Shown here piece by piece: positions 50,147 to 58,484 of a DNA stretch of 64,000 bases; the stretch's first letter is position 1; every line of letters begins with the position of its first letter. The DNA lies in contig NZ_CP133671.1 in NCBI RefSeq assembly GCF_031326345.1, positions 682,001 through 746,000 of the forward strand. Direction: 5' to 3'. The notes beneath the pieces are model-generated. The model worked only from the letters and a program-made list of their open reading frames with translations, was not told where the DNA came from and made no database searches. The DNA comes from Aureispira sp. CCB-E (GTDB lineage: Bacteria; Bacteroidota; Bacteroidia; Chitinophagales; Saprospiraceae). The position numbers were made by a program, and so were the translations under genes.

Positions 50147-51229
50147 TTAAAAGTTTTTGTAATAAGCATCTGCCTCTGTTCCTAGTTTTGCTTTTTGAGT
50201 AATATAGAAGCGCAAGTCTTGCAATTGTTGATTGCTCATTCTTTGAGCGGTATAATGAGGAGAGTTTGTTTTTTCTCCTTTGGTTCCTGGGCTGTATCGG
50301 AGTACATCATAGATTGAGTAGCGAGTGGGCGTGTCAAAATGTTTTTTTAGAAATTTGAATGTTTTTTGACTTCGGTCCAAACGGAAGTTAGAATAGCGCT
50401 TGCCAGCATGACAATGGAGGCAACTTTGTTTGTAGACTCTTTTTCCATTCGTAAAACTATTAAGGACAGGAGAAATTAAATTGCGTTCTCCAACAGGAAT
50501 AGGAGGTATTAAAGAGGCTGGATATACTTCCTGATAATAGCGACGCATTAAGTTAACAGCTCTTGCATTGTCCTTGTTCGTTTTAATAGCTTGTTCCGCT
50601 ATATTTAAAATGGAATCAGGAATATTTAGGTCTCCTATTTTTAATTCCAATGTCCATAGATAAGCTAAGATGGATTCTATCTCCCAAGGATCTAAAGTTC
50701 GACCTTTCGCATAAACAGTATTACAGGCTTGAATGGCTTTGCGAATATCTCGGTGACCATTTTGAAGGGCTAATCGATCTTTGTGGGCAAAAACTTGTTG
50801 ATAATCATTGGTAAAAAAGGCTACTCGATTGACTAAGCCATAGAATGGTGCACCTGGTAAAAATGGAATGCTCATAGAATCGCCATGTTCTAGTCGACTT
50901 TGAGGATTCATTGTCCCCACGCTTGGGTGTTCTTTTTCGATGGTATGACAGGCAACACAAACTAATTTTTTACTAGTTTTCGCTGTTTTGTTTCCTTTAA
51001 AGCTGCTTGTGTATCCTCTAGTAACTAGTTGCTGCCCTTTTGTCTTGCTAGACCGCTGATTTTTGTCTAAAACATTTACATTGACTTTTCCTAAACTAGT
51101 CATGACTTTCCAGACCATTGTCTGGTTGGTAATTTCTAAACTTGGAGCAGGCACAGAATGGACGGCTAATTGAGCCAAGGCAAGAATAGATAAGAGGAAC
51201 AAGAAAAATGTGCGTGTCGTTTTTGACAT
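50147..51229 (-). CDS. Dihaem c-type cytochrome, paralogue A
   Basis: 360 residues, signal peptide (FFLFLLSILALAQLAVHS). Two haem c sites: CVACH (about 92-96) and CLHCH (about 272-276), each with later Met residues as possible axial ligands (RMSNQQL). Between them lies a helical region with DPWEIESILAYLWTLELKIG shared with paralogue B, which suggests a SoxA/TsdA-like dihaem fold. Periplasmic electron carrier or enzyme; substrate unknown. It follows paralogue B after 460 bases. Confidence 0.8.
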   Translation of the reverse strand: MSKTTRTFFLFLLSILALAQLAVHSVPAPSLEITNQTMVWKVMTSLGKVNVNVLDKNQRSSKTKGQQLVTRGYTSSFKGNKTAKTSKKLVCVACHTIEKEHPSVGTMNPQSRLEHGDSMSIPFLPGAPFYGLVNRVAFFTNDYQQVFAHKDRLALQNGHRDIRKAIQACNTVYAKGRTLDPWEIESILAYLWTLELKIGDLNIPDSILNIAEQAIKTNKDNARAVNLMRRYYQEVYPASLIPPIPVGERNLISPVLNSFTNGKRVYKQSCLHCHAGKRYSNFRLDRSQKTFKFLKKHFDTPTRYSIYDVLRYSPGTKGEKTNSPHYTAQRMSNQQLQDLRFYITQKAKLGTEADAYYKNF

Positions 51230-51689
51230 TCGTATAAAAGTTAGTGGTTGTTACTAAATAGATAGCACTACTAGTACAAAATAATTAAAAAATACAGACT
51301 AATCTCAATCGTTCGCCGTGCTGCTACTTCGTGAGAAAAATGCATTGTATTGATTGTTAAATTAATAGAGTTTTTTTTACGAACTATTGCATGCCTGTAA
51401 TTAGGTGGTTAATAATTACAGCTACAAAAAAAATAGTTATAACCTCTAAAATCAGAGTGCTTTTATCTGATCTGAGATAAAAATTTGCTTAATGAAGTTA
51501 AGCATTTTGCTTTGAATATGAAGGCGCTAAAATAAAAAAAATGAAGTTACTTAAAGTTTTTGTGTAATAAGGAGGGAATTATAAGTATTAAGTCCTTCAT
51601 TATATGACCCTAGGTGGGACAACTTTAAGTAACTTCATTGAGTCTAAAATGCTTGTCTTTTAAAAAGACAGTACTTAAATAGAATAACT
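51230..51689. other. Intergenic region with dispersed repeat and long hairpin
   Basis: No ORF. It holds a GCTGCTACTTCGTG stretch (about 51319-51332) related to the repeat at 55220-55260, and the 19-bp inverted repeat described at 51540-51639. The promoter of paralogue A must lie near 51240-51300. Confidence 0.5.
51540..51639. repeat. Perfect 19-bp inverted repeat
   Basis: Arms 51540-51558 and 51621-51639 are exact complements with a 62-base spacer. An outer weaker pair AGCATTTT (51501-51508) / AAAATGCT near 51646 extends it. It lies just downstream of paralogue B. It could be an attenuator, an mRNA stabiliser or a small mobile repeat. Confidence 0.7.
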
Positions 51690-52769
51690 CTATTGAACAG
51701 CTAGATTGTTACCAATCGCCATGTTTTCTATGTAAATTTTTAAATCATCCAATTGATCTTCCGACATTTTTTCAATTGGATACAAAGGCATATAAGCTTT
51801 TTTCCCAGCTAGAGGCCAAGTTCCATGACGGACAATTTTGTAAATAGAACCATCTTTATTGGCTTTTGTTCTATTTAATAAATTGACAAAAGAAAACTTA
51901 CTTTTGTCTAATGCAAAGAAAGAGTAACGTTCTGCTTCATGGCAATGCAAACAACTGCGCTCGTAAATTAATTGGCCATTTTTAAAGCTTTCAGTATCTT
52001 TTTTTTCAGCTTCAGTAATAGGACTATATGTTTTATGCTCAGCAAAATGAGCAGGACTCGTCGCTAGGTATTTAGCTTCTAAAAGATGAACGGCTTGGTG
52101 CAAATCTTTATCATTGTCAACAGCTGTCTCTACTTCTTTCTTTTCAGCGGGTTTTAAATTCAAATCTTTGATTTTAAGTCCAATGGTATTGTAATAAGCG
52201 AGCACTGATTCAATTTCCCAATCTTCTAAAGCACGTCCTTGGGCACATTGTGTAGCGCACAGTTGGATGGCTTTTCGGATGTCAGTATTAGAAGCCTTGA
52301 TAATTGGAACATGTCCATATTTCTTTTGATAATCATCATTGTAAAATGTCTTTCTATTCACCAAACCATAAAAAGAACTTCCTTGCAAAAATGGCAAATC
52401 GTGTTTCTCGGCATAGTCTAGGCGATTTTGAGCTGAAATATCAGACAAATCATCAAACTCTTTTTCTGTATTATGGCAAGCTGTACATTTAAAATAAGGA
52501 CTTTGTTGTGCTGTGCGTCCCTTTCCATCTTGTTTGGTCGAATATCCTTTAAAAATAATATCTCGACCTTTTTCTGCTGAAACACCTTTGACGGAAGGAT
52601 CTACCGTATTAAATCGGATTTTGCCTAGTTTTTCATAAACTGTCCAAAGATCATCGTTATCAGACAAAAAAAACTGTTCTTGTTGAGGTTGTATGACGGT
52701 AAAACTAGCGACTAAAACAAGAACTGCCAAGCTAGTTAATATGGTGCCTATTTTTACTTTTCCAAACAT
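51690..52769 (-). CDS. Dihaem c-type cytochrome, paralogue B
   Basis: 359 residues, signal peptide (TILTSLAVLVLVASFTV). Haem sites CTACH (about 96-100) and CLHCH (about 275-279). It shares GLVNR, DIRKAIQ, EDWEIESVLAYYNTIGLKIK and KMSEDQLDDLK with paralogue A along the whole length, so the two arose by duplication. It is periplasmic. With the downstream paralogue and the upstream barrel and haem lipoprotein it forms a co-oriented electron-transfer cluster. Confidence 0.82.
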   Translation of the reverse strand: MFGKVKIGTILTSLAVLVLVASFTVIQPQQEQFFLSDNDDLWTVYEKLGKIRFNTVDPSVKGVSAEKGRDIIFKGYSTKQDGKGRTAQQSPYFKCTACHNTEKEFDDLSDISAQNRLDYAEKHDLPFLQGSSFYGLVNRKTFYNDDYQKKYGHVPIIKASNTDIRKAIQLCATQCAQGRALEDWEIESVLAYYNTIGLKIKDLNLKPAEKKEVETAVDNDKDLHQAVHLLEAKYLATSPAHFAEHKTYSPITEAEKKDTESFKNGQLIYERSCLHCHEAERYSFFALDKSKFSFVNLLNRTKANKDGSIYKIVRHGTWPLAGKKAYMPLYPIEKMSEDQLDDLKIYIENMAIGNNLAVQ

Positions 52770-52902
52770 AGTTTATTGTTTAATTCATTACTTTGTGGGA
52801 TGGTTGTATGGATGATTATGACGATGTATTTAAAGCTAATCCACAAAGCATTATTAATTATTACCTATTAGATAGATTGAAGTGTAACAAAATGAGAGGG
52901 CA

Positions 52903-53823
52903 TTACATTCTAAACCCTCTCGAAATTGTAAAACCAATTCTAAATTCACCGTCTGCCCAGTTCAAGTTGGTATTAGGGATATAATCAGTTGGCTCAATTC
53001 CAGCTGAATTGGTAATATTAATTTGGAAAACGTGTCCTCCGGTATCAAATTCAAAACCTATTCCAATAGGCATATGGTAGCCACTTCCTGCTGTCCAACG
53101 CAGTTTATCGAATGGTACATTAGCATCTAAAATGATACCAATAACTTTGCTAACTTGAACTTTCGCAGAAACTCCCATGCTGACTAAAGCGTTATTGTCT
53201 TCTGCTCGAACCAAGTTTCTCCAGACCAAAGTTGGAGACAATTGCAACGAAAATATATCTCCGAATTTGCGCCCCATCAATAATTGTAGAGAATAAATCA
53301 TGCGATGCCCAAAACCACCAGGAAAACTAGCCAATGATGTTTGGTCAGCAGATGGAGGCATTGTAGAAACTGTTAAAACACCTGCTGCTGCCATCGACAA
53401 AGGCATGCTGTTATCTTTTGTTTGCGCCAAAAATTTGTACTTGGCATTTAAATGTAATAAAGAGCGCAATTCTGAAGAACCTTTGGTTCTGTGAAAGCCA
53501 ATCATAAAATTATTGGTGATACCATATTCTACCCCAAAACCTACATCGGCAGCACTTTCAAAACCTAAAAAATTAGCCCAAAGATTTTCAAAGTTCCAGT
53601 TTCCATTTGCATTTCTACCAAAAATATCCCCAAAACGATGGGCTACTCTAAAGTCTAAGATGCCTTTTTGAAGCGTTTCGATAGAGTATGTATTAATGAC
53701 TCTTGTGTCCTTAAAGGTTTGATAAACATACTCCTTTTGAGGTTTGTCTTGGGCTTGCAACGATGAAGCAGCAATAAGAATAAGGGTTAGAGCAGCCAAA
53801 ACAATAGTGGATAGATGTTTCAT
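52903..53823 (-). CDS. DUF5777-type outer-membrane beta-barrel protein
   Basis: 306 residues from the Met at 53823, which begins a clean signal peptide (TIVLAALTLILIAASSLQAQ); the frame is open to 53880. The body is alternating amphipathic strands (GILDFRVAHRFGDIFG, VGFGVEYGITNNFMIGFHR, FSLQLSPTLVWRN) and ends in Arg-Met after GFTISRGF. This resembles the DUF5777 barrel family, which often sits beside cytochrome and YceI-like genes in Bacteroidota. Probably an outer-membrane partner of the cytochromes. Confidence 0.8.
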   Translation of the reverse strand: MKHLSTIVLAALTLILIAASSLQAQDKPQKEYVYQTFKDTRVINTYSIETLQKGILDFRVAHRFGDIFGRNANGNWNFENLWANFLGFESAADVGFGVEYGITNNFMIGFHRTKGSSELRSLLHLNAKYKFLAQTKDNSMPLSMAAAGVLTVSTMPPSADQTSLASFPGGFGHRMIYSLQLLMGRKFGDIFSLQLSPTLVWRNLVRAEDNNALVSMGVSAKVQVSKVIGIILDANVPFDKLRWTAGSGYHMPIGIGFEFDTGGHVFQINITNSAGIEPTDYIPNTNLNWADGEFRIGFTISRGFRM

Positions 53824-53996
53824 AAACTTTGGTTTAATAGTATTTCGTGAATAGAATTGAAGTTGTTTTGTGAAGCACAAAAACTCACGAAGTATTTATT
53901 GAATAGTACTTCGATTGACGTTAAAAGGGTGACGATGAAGTACTTGTTTGAATAATAAAATTAACTAAATTGGGTAAAGGGAGAGTGTAAAACGCA

Positions 53997-54347
53997 TTAG
54001 TTTTCCAAATAACCGTTTTCTGACCAACAGCGAATGGTATCAACACGCTCAGATGTCATACCAGCAGGAGGCATGTTTTTGGTGACGCAAACACGAGTAT
54101 AAATATCTTGTTTGCGAGCATCACTCAAGGTAGAAAAAGCACCAAATGAAATTTGAAAATTGTCGTCATGGCAACCAGAAAGGTTACATTTGGCATCTAA
54201 AATTCCCTTCACGTGATCGTTGTACGTGATTCTAGAGGTAGCACAATCTATAGTGTTGTCTGGCTCAACAAGTTTATCTGCACAAGAAGAAAAAAAACAA
54301 AAGGAGCCGACAGTTAAGAAAGTTGCAAAAAGAATTTTATTTTTCAT
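53997..54347 (-). CDS. Haem-motif lipoprotein
   Basis: 116 residues. Signal peptide with lipobox (FCFFSSC, Cys at about 22). It has CNLSGCH, a C-x3-x-CH-type site resembling haem c attachment but with four intervening residues, and a later NMPPAGM segment as in small cytochrome c-like domains where Met is the axial ligand. The DHVKGILDAKC lead-in is typical of Bacteroidota cytochrome lipoproteins. First gene of the cytochrome cluster. Confidence 0.7.
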   Translation of the reverse strand: MKNKILFATFLTVGSFCFFSSCADKLVEPDNTIDCATSRITYNDHVKGILDAKCNLSGCHDDNFQISFGAFSTLSDARKQDIYTRVCVTKNMPPAGMTSERVDTIRCWSENGYLEN

Positions 54348-54638
54348 AATACAATAGTTGTTAGGACATTAAAATTTATAATAGAAACTGTTAATAGACA
54401 CAAAAAATTAAATAGAGAAGCAAAACTTTAGATGAGTTCTAAACTAAAATGATTAAATTTGTGTTTAGAAGTCTCTTTTAGGTTATTTTGTGTTTGAAAT
54501 TATTTTTTTTTAATACAAAACACCCTAAAAGTAAGGTCTACTATTATAAGATATTCTTTGTTATAATAGTAGGTGCAAAATCTGCCTTTATACAAGGTAA
54601 AAAAATAAAATCGTATTATCACAAAAAAAAAGAACGTA
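54348..54638. other. Divergent intergenic region
   Basis: AT-rich, 290 bases, between the haem lipoprotein (leftward) and the bacilliredoxin (rightward). It must contain both promoters. No convincing motif found. Confidence 0.4.
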
Positions 54639-55052
54639 ATGTATCCAGAACATTTGACCATACCCATGGAAAAAGATTTGACAGATCATGGTTTCCAAGG
54701 ACTTAAATCTGCTGAAGCAGTTTCTGACTTATTGAGCAAAAAAGAAGGCAGCACATTAGTTGTTGTGAATTCTGTTTGTGGTTGTGCGGCAGGAAATTGT
54801 CGCCCAGGGGTTAAAATGGCTGCTCAAAATGAAAAATTGCCAGACAACATGGTGACTGTATTTGCCGGTGTTGACAAAGCTGCAGTAGACAAGGCAAGAG
54901 AGTTTATGTTGCCTTATCCAGCGTCTTCTCCGTCTATTGCTTTGTTCAAAGATGGTAAATTAGTACATTTTTTGGAACGCCACCATATCGAAGGAAATAC
55001 TGCTGATGCAATTGCTGCGAATCTAAAAATGGCATTCGACAAATTTTGTTAA
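54639..55052 (+). CDS. Bacilliredoxin (BrxA/BrxB, YphP/YqiW family)
   Basis: 137 residues, full family length. The CGC redox motif is in NSVCGCAAGNCRPG (about 45-58), preceded by the thioredoxin-like strand TLVVV and followed by a MLPYPASSPSIALFKDGK segment with a cis-Pro region. Bacilliredoxins remove bacillithiol or similar low-molecular-weight thiols from proteins after oxidative stress. Start ATG at 54639 matches the family N-terminus. Single gene. Confidence 0.92.
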   Translation: MYPEHLTIPMEKDLTDHGFQGLKSAEAVSDLLSKKEGSTLVVVNSVCGCAAGNCRPGVKMAAQNEKLPDNMVTVFAGVDKAAVDKAREFMLPYPASSPSIALFKDGKLVHFLERHHIEGNTADAIAANLKMAFDKFC

Positions 55053-55635
55053 GCCTTCATTACTTCGTGGGGAAATCGTATCAGTTTAGCGTGTGAGGGC
55101 TTCTCCGTTGATTAGTAATAGAGTATGTTTGTATTGCTTGTTTTTTCAAGGAACTGATAATTAAACCGATCAAAGATGTTCTTGGGGGTTTTTACAAAAA
55201 AAAAAACTAAGCGATAGTAATCTTACAACCGCAGGAAGCTACCACGAAGTAGCACCGCAGGTAACTAAGCGAAGCGATCTCATAAAATAATCCACGAAGT
55301 ACTAAAGCCTTAATACAGAAGAATAAATAGAGCCTAACTTCTAAGTGAAGTTGGGCTTTTTTGCTTTTTTATAGAGAATCTCAAAAGCCACAAAGGATTA
55401 AATAGATATAATTAGATTAATTATTGTGAATACTCAACGCAATTAAGTTAAATTTGTAAGCTTGATGGTGTATCAAGGGATTCTATACAATGATTTGTAT
55501 CTATATCAATACCAAACTACATTAGTCTGCTAAAAAACTGAACTTGCCGAGTTAGCTTGTGCTAGTAGTGCAAAAGCCAACCATTATGAATCAAGAGAAT
55601 GACTAGTAGACTATTAAAATTAAATACTTATATAA
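55053..55635. other. Gene-free region with dispersed repeat and terminator
   Basis: 583 bases without a convincing gene. Around 55219-55310 the unit CCGCAGG occurs twice, flanking GCTACCACGAAGTAGC, and CACGAAGTAC recurs near 55300. The same GYTACTTCGTG core is found near 51322 on the other strand. A terminator lies at 55331-55365. The region 55370-55635 is AT-rich and holds the promoter of the next gene. Confidence 0.5.
55331..55365 (+). terminator. Rho-independent terminator
   Basis: Stem AGCCTAACTTC (55331-55341) / GAAGTTGGGCT (55348-55358) with one G-T pair, followed by a T run. It probably ends the bacilliredoxin transcript. Confidence 0.8.
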
Positions 55636-57480
55636 ATGTTTTTTTTTGTGCAAAAGCTCTTTTTAATATTATTTATAATAACATTGTTGACTATAGATAT
55701 TTTTGCTAGAACAGGAAGATATCGATGTATGATTCGAGATGAGCCCTCTACCACGATAACAATTGGTTGGGAGCAAATAACAGGAGAGAATCCAATGGTT
55801 TATTATAGTACTTCTGATTATGGACAAGATTATAGTAAATATGCTTACCAAGCTTATCCACAAAGAACGGTTCATGCAAAAGGTATGCACAATCATTTTG
55901 CTCGCCTTAGCAAGTTGCGTCCCAATACGGTATATTATTTTGTGATAAAAGATAGCGATGGGATTAGCCAACGTTTTTCTTTTAAAACACTGCCAGACGA
56001 ACACGAAAGCCGTTTGTCTATCATTGGAGGAGGAGATTCAAGAAACCATAAAATTGCTCGTCAAAATGCGAATAAAATGGTGGCGCGTTGCCGTCCTCAC
56101 TTTGTTCTTTTTGCAGGAGATATGACAGGAGGGGATAGCAGCAGAGAATGGCAGGAGTGGTTGGACGATTGGCAGTTGACTATTGCAAAAGATGGTCGTA
56201 TGACTGCTGTTGTAGCTGCAAGAGGAAACCACGAACGTTCGGATGCGTCAATTGTGGATATGTTTGATGTGCCGCATGAGATGGTTTATTATGGATTGAC
56301 CTTCGCTAGAGGACTAATGCGTGTTTATACGCTTAATAGTATGCAGTCATCTAGTAGTAGTCAGTTGGCATGGTTGGAAAAGGATTTAAAAGAAAGTCAA
56401 ACAATTGCGTGGAGAATGGCGCAATATCATCACCCCATGCGCCCTCATAATCGCCGCAAACATGAACAGGAGTATATGCGCATTCATTGGGGAAAATTAT
56501 TTCATAGATATGCCATACAGTTGGCGCTAGAGTGTGACTCCCATTTGTCAAAAGTTACATGGCCTATTCGTGCAACGACAAACAAAGCAGAACCTGGTTA
56601 CGATGAGGGGTTTGTACAGGATCCTACTGGAACTGTCTTTGTAGGAGAAGGAGGATGGGGGGCTCCCTTGAGAGATGCTGACGACAGCAAGCGTTGGACT
56701 CGCGCTGTTGGTTCTTTTAATCAAGTGAAATGGTTTTTTGTAGATTTGAATAAGATTGAAATTCGAACTATCAAAACAGAAAATGCCAATGCGGTTACCT
56801 ATCTATTAGATGACAATCGTTTTTATATGCCTCAAAACATTGATCTTTGGAAAATTGATGGGGCTGATTTTATTACGATATATAATCAGAATAAGGCAAA
56901 GTTTGTTCCTAAGAAAGCTCAAATTCTAATGGAAATAGCTTCTAGTTCGGCGCATTTTTCTAATAATGAGGTTGCTTTAAAATGGAAATCTATATACGAA
57001 GTTGATGAGGTGAAATTCAAAATCCAAGTTTCTACCAATAAAGTATTTTGGAAAACAGTAGGCATTGTACCTGGAGCAGGACCTTCGGCAAATAAACAGC
57101 GGCACTATGAGTATGTGGATAGAACAGAAAAACGTGGTGGTAAATACTATTATCGAATTGCAGCAATAGATCAATCGGGAAAAGAGTTTGTACAAGAGTA
57201 TATTGAAGTGCGGACATTGGGGAGTCAAAGTTTGGATGTGATTGAAGGTAGTGTCCATGCTGGACAACTCCAAGTCCCGTTAACATTGACAGAACCCACC
57301 AAGGTGGTGATTGAGTTATTTGATACCAAACGACGTCAAGTTTTTGTTCGAGAATTTAATGCTACTTCGGGAGAGCAAAGTTTTCCATTAAATATTCGAC
57401 ATCTAGAAAAGGGGTTTTATCTATTGGAAATTAGTTGTAATGGAAGGTTGATTAAAAAAAGTGTCAAAATAACAAGCTAA
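55636..57480 (+). CDS. Exported purple-acid-phosphatase-like metallophosphoesterase
   Basis: 614 residues. Signal peptide (LFLILFIITLLTIDIFA), an N-terminal fibronectin-like PAP domain (about 25-115; TITIGWEQ, LRPNTVYYFVIKDSDG), then the calcineurin-like domain with IGGGDSRN, FAGDMTGGD, ARGNHERSD and QYHHPMRPHNRR, which hold the metal-binding Asp, Asn and His residues. The C-terminal about 90 residues (KVVIELFDTKRRQVF, GFYLLEISCNGRLIKKSVKI) resemble a T9SS sorting domain. Likely a secreted or surface phosphomonoesterase. Confidence 0.88.
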   Translation: MFFFVQKLFLILFIITLLTIDIFARTGRYRCMIRDEPSTTITIGWEQITGENPMVYYSTSDYGQDYSKYAYQAYPQRTVHAKGMHNHFARLSKLRPNTVYYFVIKDSDGISQRFSFKTLPDEHESRLSIIGGGDSRNHKIARQNANKMVARCRPHFVLFAGDMTGGDSSREWQEWLDDWQLTIAKDGRMTAVVAARGNHERSDASIVDMFDVPHEMVYYGLTFARGLMRVYTLNSMQSSSSSQLAWLEKDLKESQTIAWRMAQYHHPMRPHNRRKHEQEYMRIHWGKLFHRYAIQLALECDSHLSKVTWPIRATTNKAEPGYDEGFVQDPTGTVFVGEGGWGAPLRDADDSKRWTRAVGSFNQVKWFFVDLNKIEIRTIKTENANAVTYLLDDNRFYMPQNIDLWKIDGADFITIYNQNKAKFVPKKAQILMEIASSSAHFSNNEVALKWKSIYEVDEVKFKIQVSTNKVFWKTVGIVPGAGPSANKQRHYEYVDRTEKRGGKYYYRIAAIDQSGKEFVQEYIEVRTLGSQSLDVIEGSVHAGQLQVPLTLTEPTKVVIELFDTKRRQVFVREFNATSGEQSFPLNIRHLEKGFYLLEISCNGRLIKKSVKITS

Positions 57481-57548
57481 TAGCTTTAGCAATAAATAGA
57501 GTAACAATATTACCAATTTTTGATCATCACATACGCAATTCTCAATTT

Positions 57549-58415
57549 ATGAAACGAAGAATAATAATTGCTGTATTGGGCTTTGCTGGACTTTTGGGGA
57601 CAGCTTGTAATTCTACGGAATCAAAACCCAATGCTATAACAAAAACAGCTAGAGAAATTCCTGCAACAGATTCTCTGATTCCTGAAATTCCAGATAGTGT
57701 CATCCAATTTGATGCGGATGTTTCACCAGAGAAACGCCAAGAGATTATGGAGAAAATTAGCAAAAAATACTTGATGGGTAAATTTGATCCTGCCAAGGAT
57801 AAGCGTTTTAGCAAAATTCCGACACCTTATGCAAAAAAAGAAATGTATATGCGTACAGAAGCTCTAGAAAGCTTTAAAAAAATGCATGCTGCGGCTAAAG
57901 AAGATGGAATTAGTTTGTTGATTATATCAGCAACTAGACCTTTTGATGTGCAGAAGTCAATATGGGAAGCCAAATGGACAGGTAGACGCAAAGTGGATGG
58001 TAAAATGTTGCCTAAAGAAGTAAACGATCCTAAAGGACGAGCCATTAAAATACTGCGTTGGAGTTCAATGCCTAGCACGTCTCGTCATCATTGGGGGACA
58101 GATATTGATATTAATAATTTAGAGCCTGATTATTTTAGCAGCGGGCAAGGTTTGAAAGAGTACGAGTGGCTTGTTGCCCATGCATCAGAATATGGCTTTT
58201 GTCAAGTATATTCGGAAATGGGGGAAAATAGACCTTATGGTTATCAAGAAGAGAAATGGCATTGGTCTTATTTGCCAATTTCTAAGGATTTGACAGATGC
58301 TTATGCTCAAAAAATAACGGATCAAGATATTGATGGCTTTTTGGGCGCAGAGTCTGCTCCAATGATAGAGGTCGTGAAAAAATATGTCTTAGGTATCAAT
58401 CCTGCTTGTTTGTAA
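57549..58415 (+). CDS. M15 (VanY/DacB-like) D,D-carboxypeptidase lipoprotein
   Basis: 288 residues. Lipobox LLGTAC (Cys at about 20). The C-terminal domain has ISATRPFDVQ, SRHHWGTDIDI (the His and Asp zinc ligands) and EKWHWSYLP with the catalytic Glu and last zinc His, the M15B/VanY pattern. It cuts terminal D-Ala from peptidoglycan stem peptides. It lies 68 bases after the phosphatase gene and could share its transcript; a strong terminator follows. Confidence 0.9.
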   Translation: MKRRIIIAVLGFAGLLGTACNSTESKPNAITKTAREIPATDSLIPEIPDSVIQFDADVSPEKRQEIMEKISKKYLMGKFDPAKDKRFSKIPTPYAKKEMYMRTEALESFKKMHAAAKEDGISLLIISATRPFDVQKSIWEAKWTGRRKVDGKMLPKEVNDPKGRAIKILRWSSMPSTSRHHWGTDIDINNLEPDYFSSGQGLKEYEWLVAHASEYGFCQVYSEMGENRPYGYQEEKWHWSYLPISKDLTDAYAQKITDQDIDGFLGAESAPMIEVVKKYVLGINPACL

Positions 58416-58440
58416 CAGCATTTTGAAAATAGTATGAAGA

Positions 58441-58484
58441 GGAGATTGAGCAAGACGAACTTGCTCAATCTCCTTTGTTTTATT
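58441..58484 (+). terminator. Terminator between convergent genes
   Basis: Perfect 14-bp stem (58441-58454 / 58460-58473) with a five-base loop, then TTTGTTTTATT. It serves the peptidase gene and may also act on the opposing gene. Confidence 0.92.
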
